This document shows, piece after piece, positions 34,114 through 45,095 of a stretch of 64,000 nucleotides of DNA. The DNA lies in assembly GCA_027596035.1 (NCBI GenBank), contig JADGJA010000018.1, positions 1-64,000 on the forward strand, written 5' to 3'. The translations under genes were made by a program, and so were the position numbers. Each line of letters begins with the position of its first letter. Within the stretch, counting starts at the first letter, position 1. Source of the DNA: Thoreauomyces humboldtii. Taxonomy: Eukaryota > Chytridiomycota > Chytridiomycetes > Spizellomycetales > Powellomycetaceae. The notes beneath the pieces were generated by a model. The model had not been told where the DNA came from. It did not search any database and saw only the letters and a program-made list of their open reading frames with translations.

Positions 34114-34717
34114 GGTCAATCAAAAGCTTGGATAGAAAGGTGCATCAACGTAAGTTTCAGGAATCGGTGGGGTCTTTCTTGGAGGGTAGTTCTTGTCGGA
34201 TGGTGCGGAGTAGTGCTGGAGTGATGATGGTTGCGGTCCCTGGGTGCTGGGAGAACGAAGCGTGGCGCAGTACTCCACGACCTTGACTCACTGCGTATAA
34301 AAGCCTTGCTCACTTCCCGACGACACTTCCTAAAGACACCTTTTGCCAGCAGAGTCCATGATCGCACCGGCGTGCAGACCAGCAGCCAGTCCGACCATTC
34401 TCTCTTTCGCTTCTCCATCTTCTCATCTACATCGTATCATACCAGTGCCACAGAGGTCCCTTGCAAATGATGACTGCTTTGCCACCCCACACAGTGTCGA
34501 GAACCCGGACGCAACAGAGGTCGATTTGCTGCGATCATAGAATGCAATTGACTCGTAATGAGAAACTTCATGCACCACGCTTAGGGGACCCTCTGGTTCC
34601 CAGAGTGATAAAACCGAATACCATGGAAACGCTGAAATCAATTGCGACCTTTTCTCGGGGGCAATGCATGCCAATGATTCCCTGGCGCTTATGTACAATG
34701 GTGCGCTGCGCTCTCCG
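34114..34717. other. Intergenic region, no gene seen
   Basis: About 600 bp between two minus-strand genes. Short frames occur on both strands without family features. Probably the 3' UTR of the seven-TM gene and the promoter of the KH gene. Confidence 0.45.
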
Positions 34718-36226
34718 TTACGCCGACTCGGTATAGAGGGTTGGGGTATCTGAAAATTCACCATCGGTTAAATGTCCGTCATCCGTTGCCGTACGACCCT
34801 TAGCCTACCGTTGCCGTGTCTTTCTGGAGGCTTCGAAGGCTCTGGTTCCCTTCTCCCCGTAGCAACCGCTACCTTCGCCGACGACTGGATCGAAGGGCTT
34901 GGCATCGGGAGACTAGAATCGCTTCGACGAAGTTTGGCAGCCGCGGCGAAGGTGGCTGCCTGGAGACCCGTGGAGTAGATCGTCACGAAGTCCTTCGTTT
35001 CGACAAAGGTGAACTGGATGAAGCTGTTGATCTAGAATGAAGCGAGAGGAACTGTCAGGTATGGAAACTGGCGACCCCGGGGGAAAACGAAGAGAACCTG
35101 CCACGCCGTCCAAAGGGCAAAGGAACCTCCAAACGCCGGTCGCATCGTGAAGTTTGATTTGACCGTTTGCGTAAGGACTAACTGGGCCAGGTGGACACAT
35201 GAGTTTTCGTTCGTTGTCATGATGCCAGGGTACAATGGCGGAACCTACGATGGCTAATCCGACTGATATCAGCTGACGAAGTGTCCCTCTGGAGGTCAAA
35301 ATCTCGAGGATAATATGTCTGAATAAAATGAAAGATGGAATCAGTTAAGATCCCCAGCTGCTGCAAGACCACACTCCTACCGGCTGAAATTCATGGTGCT
35401 GAGGAGATGATAGCAAAACAAAATATTGAATACGACTTGCAGAGAACATGATAAGTCAATCGCCTTTCCAAAAGAAGGAGTGTTTCCGATTCAATCATAC
35501 TGCAGATAAGGGCGCTTGCAAACAGAACGGCGATCGTGCTCTGCATGGGGAGAAACGTTCAATCCCGATCCATGCTTTTGCAACAGCTTCGCTGCCTCCT
35601 CTCACCTTGGCGGTCGTTCCCTCCACGGTATTGTCAAACTGGATCTGGCCCACATCCGCCAACCACCCAAACGTCACGAACGTATTGGCCAGCTGCGCAA
35701 GGCCGATCAATGCGTTGGAAGCATGCAAGATCATCAGCACGCCGTCCTTCCCAAATATCGTGGCGACCGCAAAGCACGAGCTCCACTGCTGAGCGACGAA
35801 CGCGAGGCACGAGCAGATGGTCGCCACGAAAACTCGGTATCCGAACGCTCTCGGGATGGGATCCAAGAGATCAATGGGCATTCCTGGCGGCCATATGGAT
35901 TGAAAATCAACGAGTGACACGTTAAGGAGATCGAGGAAGGCGAGACAGGAGATGGTGGAGAAGACGACTGAGATGGATGTGACGATGAAGAGAGGTTTCT
36001 TCCGTTGAGTCCGGTGAGCGTAGAGGCAGGAGAAAGCGGACACGCATTCCGTGAATCCGATCGCTGCCATGGCGATTCCGCTTGCCGCTTCTCTCTAATA
36101 GCGAAGCTGATAGGTTAGACTTCGAGAGCTTCTTTCCAGATCGCTGGGTATAGGTACCATGAAAGGCTGCAGGTATGGAAGGAAGATGTCCACATACTGA
36201 GCATTGATGTCGGCTTGCGTCGCCAT
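34718..36226 (-). CDS. Orphan seven-transmembrane protein
   Basis: Exons: 36226-36158, 36094-35606, 35540-35434, (optional 18-nt microexon at about 35402-35385), 35318-35249, 35181-35098, 35031-34809 and 34749-34718, giving about 357-363 residues. Seven hydrophobic helices can be counted: near SGIAMAAIGFTECVSAF, LFIVTSISVVFSTISCLAF, RVFVATICSCLAFVAQQW, VLMILHASNALIGLAQLA, STIAVLFASALICSMI, LISVGLAILVLTQTV and FALWTAWQINSFIQFTFV. A short extracellular-type N-terminus and a Ser/Pro-rich cytoplasmic tail (about 60 residues) give a GPCR-like layout. No class-defining motif (DRY, NPxxY, retinal lysine) was recognised, so it is an orphan. The coding start has no signal peptide. Confidence 0.6.
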
Positions 36227-36737
36227 CTTTTTACGGAATACTAGTCCCAGTGCATGTCCCAGTGCCAGCCTGTACAGGAAGGTCGTCAGAAAGCGTAAAC
36301 CGAGATCTCTCCTTTTAGACAGCGAGTTCACGGAAGAAAGTCCGCTCATTCCTGTTGTTCAGGGATGTGCATGTCGTGCGTACCGTGGGCCGAGCTAAAG
36401 CTTTTGACTTAGTCTTGGGTGCAGTCGCGGATGAGAGAACTTGACCGTAACAGACCTACAATCAAACGCAGTAAGTCAGAGCACCCTTACTGCGTTTGAC
36501 TATATGAATCGCTTTCGACTAAAGTAAAGCAGACTCGAAGCGCAGTCTGCCCACATATGGACCGCGCGATAGAGAAGGCATCATCACCCTCTTGTTTGAA
36601 TCCGTTCTGTTTGATGAATATGTATAATGAAACCGATGATGATCGGGGTTTTCTAAAGCCTGTCTGGACAGGACAGCTCATTAACGAAATATAGTTGCGA
36701 ACTCCACCTTGCACTTGCACTAGAGCATACAAATAGA
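36227..36737. other. Intergenic region, no gene seen
   Basis: About 510 bp between the seven-TM start and the UBA2 stop, both on the minus strand. An 81-codon minus frame (36732-36487) lacks features. Probably UBA2 3' UTR plus the seven-TM promoter. Confidence 0.45.
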
Positions 36738-39149
36738 CTAGTCTATGACCATCAAGGCATCATCCTCCGCGTCAATCTCGATTACATCCTCCTCTCCTGC
36801 TTTTTGCTTCTTTGAAGCATGATCAAACCCCATATCTTGGTCGGCCACTCGCTTTGCAGGAACGGTTGTTACGGGCTGTTCCGCCACTACAGGTGCGACT
36901 GCAGGAACGGCCGCCGGTCGTGGACGCGGCACAAGTGTCCTGTCGCCTTCGAGAATATACTCTGATTTGCTCATGTTGTGTCTGGGTGGTCAGGTGGGAT
37001 AGAAGATGAGTTCCATGCACAAGCGAGGAAAGCGGTCAGTGGGAGCAGCCTATACCGGTGATCCAAGTGCAGAGTGATAATGACGTTCTTATCTGGCTCG
37101 TCGTCATCCTCGTTGGTGATCATGACCCGTGTAGCGTGCTTCAAGCCAAGTTCCTTCAGTGGCATGTCGAGGTTATCATCGAACTCCACATCGTAAAGTA
37201 ATCTTTGCCCCCAAGTAGACTCAAGGTCAATATGCGACAATCCAAGTTGGATAGAAGCAAATTTTCTCACCGATCTCCCTCCTGGATTGCTATCTCGCCA
37301 GTCACACCGATACCGCCGTCGCCATTGGGCCCTGGGGGTGCCTGGACGTGCTCGAGAAGATCTCCGAGGGTCGCCGTCTCGGTGTTGATAGCTATGCTGA
37401 AGGAGTTGATGCTACACACGCCGCAGTTGGGGTTTGGCTTGGCAAGGCCTTCTGGATTAATCCTGGTAGAAACCCAGGTCTGCATCGAAACGTATGAGTA
37501 CACTGGTCACGGAGCACCGTGAATATACCAAATCACCAACGTTTTTGCAAGCTTCCCATCTCCCCGCTAGGACCTTAATGGCCGACATGACGATCAAGCC
37601 AGCAATGATAGCGTTCGTGGTGGCCACTGCGGGGATGATGTTGCCCGCCATTTCCTTGACCTCAAATCGACTTTTCTTCTCCAGTCCATACACTTCGGCT
37701 CGCAGGTTAGCGGTTGCGGTAACAAAGTTCAGCGTGGGAAGTTCGTCTTTGTCAAAGCTCATGCTGTACTCCGCGTCCTCTGCACGCTTCTCGATAACCG
37801 TCTGTGCGAGTTCGTGCAGGCTTGTGGATGTGCAGAATCAGAAGCTGTCCGGATCCATCTTCCTTTTCTACGTCCTTTACCTGTCCAGGAAAACTTTGGT
37901 GTTCTCCGCAATCGACCACACCTTCCGATCCCACTCCAGGGCGTCAACGGTAGAAGAAGGATCTTGGACAGGGGGCTCGAAGCTTAAAGGCGTTGGCGGC
38001 CGACGAGACTTCCAAAGTTCTTCCATGACCAATAGACCCTTCACATCGTTGATGAAGACCTTTATAATGATCTCTGTAAGCTGCCGAGCGGAATACATCC
38101 CCAGTTTTCACTTAAACGTACCTTTTCGAACACTAGTTTGCCGTACTCAGGTGTTCCGGCGGCATCACGAAGACGTTTGAGAGCATCCTTTTCCCGCTGG
38201 AGATGCACCAGCTCTTCCGCTACGAAACCCATCGCCATCAGCCTTAGTCTCTCGGATTCGCAAACGATCCCAATGGACAAAGTGTTACCATTTTCAGCAG
38301 TTTCCTCCTTGTCCATGGTCTCCTCCTCGTCTTCCGCCTTTCCGAAGAGCTGAGTAAATAAATAGCTCTTGGCCCAAACGATGCAGTGGATAGGAGCGCT
38401 GGGAGTGCTCCGAATCGTGCAGACGGGGTACGTCTTGCGGCTGGGCAGTGCATCGCAGTCGAAGCATCTCGTGAGCCGCTTCATGTGCAGGGTGGTCTGT
38501 CCGACGAACCCTTCGGTGCCAGACTCGATGAGCGGTACGTTGGCAGCCAAGCACATCGCGTTCACGTGACGCCTCGCAGCTGGGATTGCAAGAAACACCG
38601 ACTTTTCAGCTGAATGTGCTTTCCTTCCTGACAACAAGTTCAACTTACCGAGATTGTCCAATGCGTTGAGTACTATGTCGAACTTTTTGAACCACGCAAT
38701 GTCGAACTGAGGCTCGTAGATGCTGGCATGATGAGAAAGAATGTTTGCGTCGGGGTTGAATCCAAGGGCAGACTCTCGCGCAACCTGTTCGCAATAAACG
38801 GAAGGAATTAGGTGACAGCCGCCAGCCTCCAGCTGTCCCCATCTGAAACTACACGCACGTGTGCTTTCGCTTTCCCGATGTGCTTGTGCTGGAAAAGGAA
38901 CTGACGGTTCAAGTTGGACAAATCGATGGTGTCCAGGTCAACCTAGCCGTGTGGATGTGAGTGAGTAGTGCGCTATCACCCTCGAAACGGCAAAAGACCT
39001 ACCACTTCGATCTCCCCAAAACCGGACATGACAAGGTTCTTGAGTAGCTCGCATCCGATGCCCCCGGCACCAACCATCAAAACTCTGGACGAGGAAACCT
39101 TCTCGAACGAGTCTCCGCCCATGGATGCTTGGACGCCGGAGTAACGCAT
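36738..39149 (-). CDS. UBA2: SUMO-activating enzyme subunit 2 (UBA2/SAE2)
   Basis: Nine exons: 39149-39003, 38942-38859, 38784-38649, 38579-38122, 38059-37881, 37820-37529, 37479-37271, 37202-37056 and 36981-36738. All phases close to 631 residues. Landmarks in order: nucleotide loop [11 protein letters not shown] (residues 26-36), [16 protein letters not shown], a zinc-ligand pair CFDC, the catalytic cysteine in PVCTIRSTP (about Cys176), the adenylation helix [14 protein letters not shown], a second zinc pair PNCGVC, and a ubiquitin-fold domain ([14 protein letters not shown]). With Aos1/SAE1 it adenylates SUMO and transfers it through its cysteine to Ubc9 in the nucleus. The acidic tail after a KKQK basic cluster fits the family's nuclear-signal region. 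Confidence 0.97.
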
Positions 39150-39501
39150 GTTTCATTGAAAGCTTCCGCTTGGGGGGAACGAGGCTGAGGTTTCCAAGGA
39201 CAGGGCAGGCGCACGGCTTTCAACGTGCGGGATGATCGCCTTTGAGACGTGGGAAAGCGAGGCTTGCAGGTTGAATTCGAGCAGAGTCGAGCATGGAAGT
39301 AGAACTGCTGTACAAAGGTGAGGGGGAGCGTGCGTGGCACAGCACAAGGGACCTTCCTTTTTCTGTCCGAACCATGCGGACCCTTGGTCATGAGAAGCTG
39401 TGCCGCAGACAGTGAAAACACGCTCCTCCAACAGAACGCGACAAAAGAAACAGGCCTCCAAAGACATTCCACCATCCGAACCGAGAGGCATTCCACACAA
39501 G
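39150..39501. promoter_or_regulatory. Shared upstream region of UBA2 (-) and WD40 gene (+)
   Basis: A 352-bp divergent region. Long antisense frames cross it, but both neighbours are well defined, so these are treated as chance. No specific element recognised. Confidence 0.35.
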
Positions 39502-41221
39502 ATGACTGCACTACCACCTCGTACCTCTCGCCAGTTCGGATCAGCCTCGTCCATGGCGGGAAGTACGGCTAGCTTTTCAACGATCGCCGGCGGCGGCTCC
39601 ATCAACCGCGACCTGTCGCGAGAACGTTTGGACGGCATCCGAGGGAAAGGAGGAAAGAAGAAGTTTGGTTCCCTGGGTAACGTGACAATGGAAGTCAACC
39701 TTGTCCTGAGCTCTGAGACTGAAGCTTCTGATGTCGCGTGTAGGCAATCTGGTCGGTCAGCGGGATTCCACTGCAACGGGACAGCTGAGAGCGCGCGCTG
39801 CGCCGTACAGGTGGGAGGACCGGACGTACGTCTCGAATCCAAGAGAGAAACTCATGCATGCCCTTCGTTTTCAGGGACACCTCTGAGATATTCACGGTCA
39901 AGTATTCGCTTGATGACGAGTACCTCGCTGCCGGATTGGGCGATGGACGCATTTCTGTGAGACCGTGTCGGATTTATGGTAGAGCCGCTCCAGCTCCCGC
40001 GAACTGACAGTGCGGGATGTCATGCTCTGCGCAGATCATATCAACACGAACAAACGAGTTTTTAACGACACTGAAGCCATCGCAAACCATCGACACTCCA
40101 CTTCCATGCACATCCATCGCCTTCCGGCCTGATGCTCCAGCATACAAAAACAACAAGAACGTGCTAGCGGCTGCCTGTAAGAGCAACATCACCGCCCTTC
40201 CTCCCGCTTTTCTGACTGACTGGCTCGTTCCTGTTTACAGACGCATCAGGCGATATCATCCACCACCACCTTCATTCGCCCACGCCAATCTCAGTCATCC
40301 ACGAACCTGATAACCAACCCACCTGCATCGTCTACAACACTTCGGGGACCCAATTCGCTACGGGCGGGTCCGATTGCGTCGTGAGGGTGTATGACGGGAA
40401 GGAGATGCGGGTCGCCTGTGAACTGAGGAACGGGACGGGAGGTTTGGAGGCCGAGACGGCGGGTCATTCGAATCGCATCTTTGCTGTCAAATTCCACCCG
40501 ACGGAGACATGGTGTCTGATCAGCGCCGGGTGGGACAATACCGTGCAGGTGAGAGAAGCGTCTAGGAATTGGTAGTGAAGCCAAGGGGCGTGCGAAGTTC
40601 ATCTGAACTTACACTTGAACGTTCGGTGCCGCTTTTCAGATATGGGACACGCGTCAAACCCGTTCCATCTCCTCCTTCTACGGTCCTCATGTCTGCGGCG
40701 ACGCTCTCGACTTTCTCTCCCCAACCCAACTCGTTACCGGATCCTACCGAAAAGAGAACCCCCTCCAGACATGGTCTATTGCATCCTTTTCGACTTCATC
40801 ATCGTCATCGACACCACCAGCACCGCTATCATCAACCTCCTCACCCGGCGTGGAACCCGAGACGGTACCATGGTGTCACGCCGATAACCCGGACCCACTC
40901 ACCAGTCTCCTGTACTCGGTCAACGTCAGCAGGAGCGGCAAGTACGTCGTTGCCGCGGGAGGGATGGCGACATGCGTCAAGGTGTTCAGCACCATCACAA
41001 AGAGGGTAAGCTGCTCCGAGTGGTATCCGCGATTGGGAGCATCTCCTGACGCAATGATTTCTCGTTCTTGTCAGCCGATGGGCATGGTGACCAACCTCCC
41101 TGGAACGGTGTATTCAGCGGCCATGAGCAACGACGAGAAGATGGTGGCTTTCGGGGGGAGTTCCATGGAGCTGTCCATGTACGACGTGGACCTCGTTGGG
41201 TTGACGGACTTTCTGTATTGA
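39502..41221 (+). CDS. WD40-repeat protein of unknown role
   Basis: Seven exons: 39502-39676, 39744-39810, 39875-39956, 40035-40176, 40241-40548, 40640-41005 and 41075-41221, 428 residues, phases close. After a Gly/Ser-rich, basic N-terminus (about 55 residues) a single propeller is visible: TVKYSLDDEYLAAGLGDGRI, CTSIAFRP, CIVYNTSGTQFATGGSDCVV, HSNRIFAVKFHPTETWCLIS, the turn WDNTVQIWD, a Ser/Pro-rich insert (about residues 290-305) and YSAAMSNDEKMVAFGGSS. WD40 propellers are protein-binding platforms and the sequence does not say which. In an organism with flagella a ciliary role is possible, but nothing here shows it. Confidence 0.8.
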
Positions 41222-41639
41222 GAATGTCGTTCGAAAGTTCAAGATCCGGCGCCTTCAATTTCCCACTTTGGGATTGGGCATTTGCTACGCTTACTGCTAC
41301 TTATGGAGTTTCTAGCCTAGCTTTGAAGATCGTGTCGTCGATCGGGCTAGATCGAGATTAGCTACGCGCCGACGGGCTTGGCAGTTTGTCGCTGCCAGCA
41401 AATCGATCTGCATCCGTTCCCCACGCTACGAGCCGTTCCTCGTAAGGGTCATATGTCTCTGACCCGCTGATCCGCTGAGGACCCGGAACATGGCAGCGTA
41501 GGTAACCCTCGTTGCAACCGTAGCGAGGAAAACCACCGCCAGCCCCACTCTCCAGAGTCTCACCCGTTCCCCGAAATAAATCAGTTTATCGTCCGCCCCC
41601 AGCGCGCCAGGGGCTTCGCTGGCCGCATGCAAAACACGC
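41222..41639. other. Convergent 3' flank
   Basis: About 420 bp between the WD40 and YqaJ stops. A minus frame with one hydrophobic stretch (41689-41426) overlaps the YqaJ 3' end in another frame and is taken as chance. Confidence 0.45.
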
Positions 41640-42959
41640 TCACGCGTCCTCGTCCCGTTCCTGTTCCAACAAGTCCAGGAGCTCCGCATGGGCCTCCTCT
41701 AACGTCGGCCTGACCTTCTCGAACCACACCCTATTCCTCCTGACCTCTTTTCGGACGTGGGATGCCAGGTACCAATACCTTGGACGATAGGTCCTGATCT
41801 CCTCTCCTTCCTCTCCATCGTCCATGGACACGGTTACGCAGGTGGCAGTAAGGGTGTTTTCCACCCATTCCTGGAGTTCCGGTTGGGCAGGTGAGTCGGA
41901 ATCGAGAACCAGGAGGTGAGATGGTGGGTAGAGGGTGCTGGGGGCGTCGGGATAGGGTGCTGGTGTACGGGACGTGCGGACCAGCATGCATCCTCGAAGA
42001 CGAGGTGATATGGTGTCGGATGAAAAGTCGTCCACGTCGGCATATTCAACGAAGTTGCACTGACCAGGAGAAGGGAGGATGCTGGTCAAGGCCCCGTTCT
42101 TCGTCTCGAACATAAAAAGGGTCAAGGATCTTTTCGAAGCTCACCGTGAATAGCACAGCACTCGGTAACGCCAGAGTTTCCATTTGCAGCTGCACCTGTA
42201 CCCAGTAATGTGGTTCCGGAGGATCGTGGTCCTCTGGCTCCTCCTGCAGTTGTCGTAAAGGACATTTGATCTCGACCACCACCCCTGTGTCCACCTCCAC
42301 TCCATCCACGGAGGCGCCCAGCCAAGGATGTGTCTCGTGGGAGAGCAGTCCGAATCCTTCGATCCTCCGATTGGTCAACCGTTCGTATATGGACAGAGCT
42401 ACGGGTTCGAATGCCACTCCCCAGCGGGTGGCTGTGGTGTTTTTCCCTTTTTGACGCCGACCCGGAGTACCGAGCTTGCGGCCAAAGATGGACGCAGCGT
42501 TCGCGAAGGGAGAGAGGGCGAACTCTGCGTCATAGTGGTGCAGATCGGTCGGAACGTTGTATTCGGCGTAATAGTCTTCCAAGGTCGTCTCGTTGCGGGG
42601 GAGAAACGCTGTTGCTTCCGATGCCTGAGCGCGGGGGGAACGAGAGAGGCGACAAGATTGAGAAAGGTAGCTCGTCGAAGCTTGCGCTCGCGGATACGCG
42701 CGCCTTTCCTCACCGTGATGAGCAACCTTCTCGCGTCGTGCCATTCTGGAGATCTTTGCACGATCTCTTCGCGTTTCCTCAGTTCTTCCAGTCGTTGTCT
42801 GATCAGAGATGCGACGGGAGCTGTGGAGAGTGCGAGTGGTGATGTAGGAAGCGTGGGAAGGGCGTCGAGCTTGGCGCGCAGTGCAAGGGAAGCGACCGGT
42901 AACGATGGAAGCTGCGGAACTACCAAAGGTATTGTTGTTGCCAGACGTCGGGCGACCAT
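41640..42959 (-). CDS. YqaJ-type PD-(D/E)XK nuclease, probably mitochondrial
   Basis: Three exons: 42959-42714, 42624-42145 and 42059-41640, 381 residues. The first ~55 residues are Ala/Leu/Arg/Pro-rich with little acid, consistent with a mitochondrial presequence. The fold follows in order: QRSPEWHDARRLLIT (as in lambda-exonuclease/YqaJ proteins), RWGVAFEPVAL (Glu155), GASVDG (Asp189), VVEIKCP (Glu200, Lys202) and YWVQVQLQME, then CNFVEY after the second intron. These are the metal-binding and catalytic residues of the lambda-exonuclease-like family, which degrades one strand from double-strand ends in phage and viral recombination. A C-terminal ~100-residue extension is not part of the core. 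Viral or bacterial ancestry and a role in mtDNA processing are inferences. Confidence 0.8.
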
Positions 42960-43310
42960 GTTGCAAGTTTCCGCCAAGTATGAGAGCGTGACTTCCTGGA
43001 GCCGGAAGGTAGCTAGACCAGGCACGGAGGGCAGAGATGCCAAATTCAACGGATCGGCCCGTGAGACTTTGGGACGGAAGAGCGAGGAACCCCGAGAGCT
43101 GTACAAGATTGTGAGACGAAGAGGCAAAGAAGAGAGTCCGAACGATGCGGACACTTCCACGCGTTTCGCGTCTCTGTCGCTCCCGCCGCCAAAGAGAATC
43201 GCTGTCCAAAGAGACGGCAGAAGCCTGCCACAGGGTGATATAGGCAGAGAGACAGGAAGAACTGGCAGGGGTCAGGACTCAAGAAGCGCATCCCGGCATA
43301 TCCACTCACG
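42960..43310. promoter_or_regulatory. Shared upstream region of YqaJ nuclease (-) and VOC gene (+)
   Basis: A 351-bp divergent region. Other frames remain open across it on both strands, without features. No element recognised. Confidence 0.3.
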
Positions 43311-45095
43311 ATGCTTCGATCCCGTACTCCTGGCGGTCCCTCACATCTCCAGGAACGATACGTCTTCAAGTACATCCGTCTGAAATGCGTCGACATGGCA
43401 CGCACCATCGAGTTCTACCAATCCCTCGGCATGTCCATCGACTGGGAAGCCAACCAGTTCAACTTCCTACCACCAGCGCCGGCGACCACCGTGGAGAAGG
43501 ACAAGGACAGAGACAAGCGCGAGGTCCAGGAACTCCTCATGGAAAAGGACGAGCCCGAAAAGCTCGTGGCCCTGAGCTATCGACCGACGGGCAAGGAGGT
43601 GTCGACCCACAACGTCCAGCTCATCCTGCAGAGGGACTCGACCGCGGACTTTTTGGAGGAGGTGGGCGTGCCCGTACCCTCCGGAGGTGCGGGCGCAGGA
43701 GGAGGTGCGGCGGCAGGGGAACCGGTCGCGGCGAGGGAGACCTTGCTGTCGCGGGATGCCAGCGTGGGTGCAAAGAAGCCCCACAACTACGAGTATCTCG
43801 TCATCTACGTCCATTTTGTCCAACGACTCGCAAAGCGACTTCAAGGGAAGGGGTTCGAGCTGGTCCTCGAGCCTCTCAGCATCGCCGAGGTCAAGATGTG
43901 CATCATGAGGGATCCCAACGGGATGGAGGTTCGACTGATGGAGCTGACAGACAGTCAGCTGAACGTGCCGTCCACGAAAAAGCAGTGGTACGCGAGGTTG
44001 GGTTACTACGTCGTGCCCACCGCGCAGGCAGAGGCGACGGTGCGGTGGTACGAGACCATACTGGCCACCACCCGGACTCGGACAGCCCAGGGTCAGCGCA
44101 TCACGACCCTCGACCTCGCGGGTTCGAGAGGATCCACACGAGGTGGAGGGGGAGGAGGAGGGATGGGTGGCCTCGACTCAAAGTCGGGCACCCCGAGCAT
44201 GGACTCTCGACCCATTTCTCGAAAGAAGCCTGGAGCTGCCGCTACGGTCCGTCAAGCCATCACTCAGGGACAAGGGTTTCGACTGGTGGACACGGAAGAT
44301 TTCATCGTGGGACTATCGAGATCCCTCTACTACTGGTTGGGAAACGACCTTCGATCGGCCAGCTGCTCCATTTGCTTTACCGAGCACGCCGACTTCGGAA
44401 CCCGGCGGGACGGGGAGATGAGCAACCGTCGGGACAGCAAGCTCCTTGGATTCGGCTTTGAGGTGCCCAACATGGACGCCGTCATCAACCAGCTGCGATA
44501 CGAGTTTAAAGACGATCTAGAGTGGGCGAGGGAGAGACAGAGGATCCAAGGTGTGGGCACCGTCGTCAGGTTGTTCGACAAGGTCAACCAGGTGTGGATC
44601 GAGCTGTTTGCACAGAAGGGTGCGGAGAAGGAGGTGATACGAGCAGGAGGGGAAGGAGGAGACGGAGCGGGAGGCGACGGTCTCAAGCAGGGACCCAAGA
44701 TCGAGTACGCTATCGACTTCAACCACTTGTCGGGTCACGCTCGCGTCCTTTCCGCAGGAGCAGTCTACCGCGTTCGAAGACCCGAGGACACGACCATCAC
44801 TCTGGCCGAACACGCGAAGCTCATCGCTGAGGCTGGGGCTCCTCTTCCGCCGCCCCGACCGACTTCCGCTCAGTCCGAAGCCGCGAGCGAAACGTCCATG
44901 GGGTCGTCACAATCCCTACACATGGTTGGGAGAAGCAACGACGACATTCGGCCACAGCCGCCGGACGATGGGGCGGCGGGTGGAAAGGGAGGGGCTCAGC
45001 TACGAAATACGAAGGCCGTGCGAGAGGCAAGGGCTGCGCGGGAGCAGCGCTATGCCTTCTTGAGCAGGCACAAAAGCGGCTCGGCAACATGGTGA
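43311..45095 (+). CDS. Double VOC (glyoxalase/bleomycin-resistance fold) protein
   Basis: An intronless frame of 594 residues. The first VOC-type module (about 15-215) opens with YVFKYIRLKCVDMARTIEFY and ends with CIMRDPNGMEVRLME, the typical beta-alpha-beta-beta-beta closure with its metal-ligand glutamate. A second (about 222-450) runs from LGYYVVPTAQAEATVRWYE to VRLFDKVNQVWIELF. Gly/Ala-rich loops break each module (about 125-145 and 278-290). The last ~110 residues are Ser/Pro/Gln-rich and basic. VOC proteins include glyoxalase I, dioxygenases and binding proteins; no specific reaction can be read here, and the loops are unusual. The 3' end overlaps DPH7 on the other strand by 96 bp. Confidence 0.7.
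   Translation: MLRSRTPGGPSHLQERYVFKYIRLKCVDMARTIEFYQSLGMSIDWEANQFNFLPPAPATTVEKDKDRDKREVQELLMEKDEPEKLVALSYRPTGKEVSTHNVQLILQRDSTADFLEEVGVPVPSGGAGAGGGAAAGEPVAARETLLSRDASVGAKKPHNYEYLVIYVHFVQRLAKRLQGKGFELVLEPLSIAEVKMCIMRDPNGMEVRLMELTDSQLNVPSTKKQWYARLGYYVVPTAQAEATVRWYETILATTRTRTAQGQRITTLDLAGSRGSTRGGGGGGGMGGLDSKSGTPSMDSRPISRKKPGAAATVRQAITQGQGFRLVDTEDFIVGLSRSLYYWLGNDLRSASCSICFTEHADFGTRRDGEMSNRRDSKLLGFGFEVPNMDAVINQLRYEFKDDLEWARERQRIQGVGTVVRLFDKVNQVWIELFAQKGAEKEVIRAGGEGGDGAGGDGLKQGPKIEYAIDFNHLSGHARVLSAGAVYRVRRPEDTTITLAEHAKLIAEAGAPLPPPRPTSAQSEAASETSMGSSQSLHMVGRSNDDIRPQPPDDGAAGGKGGAQLRNTKAVREARAAREQRYAFLSRHKSGSATW

Noticed and set aside
39153..39842. 229-codon minus frame opposite the WD40 gene and UBA2 promoter
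   Set aside because: It is antisense to the well-supported first exons of the WD40 gene and has no features of its own.
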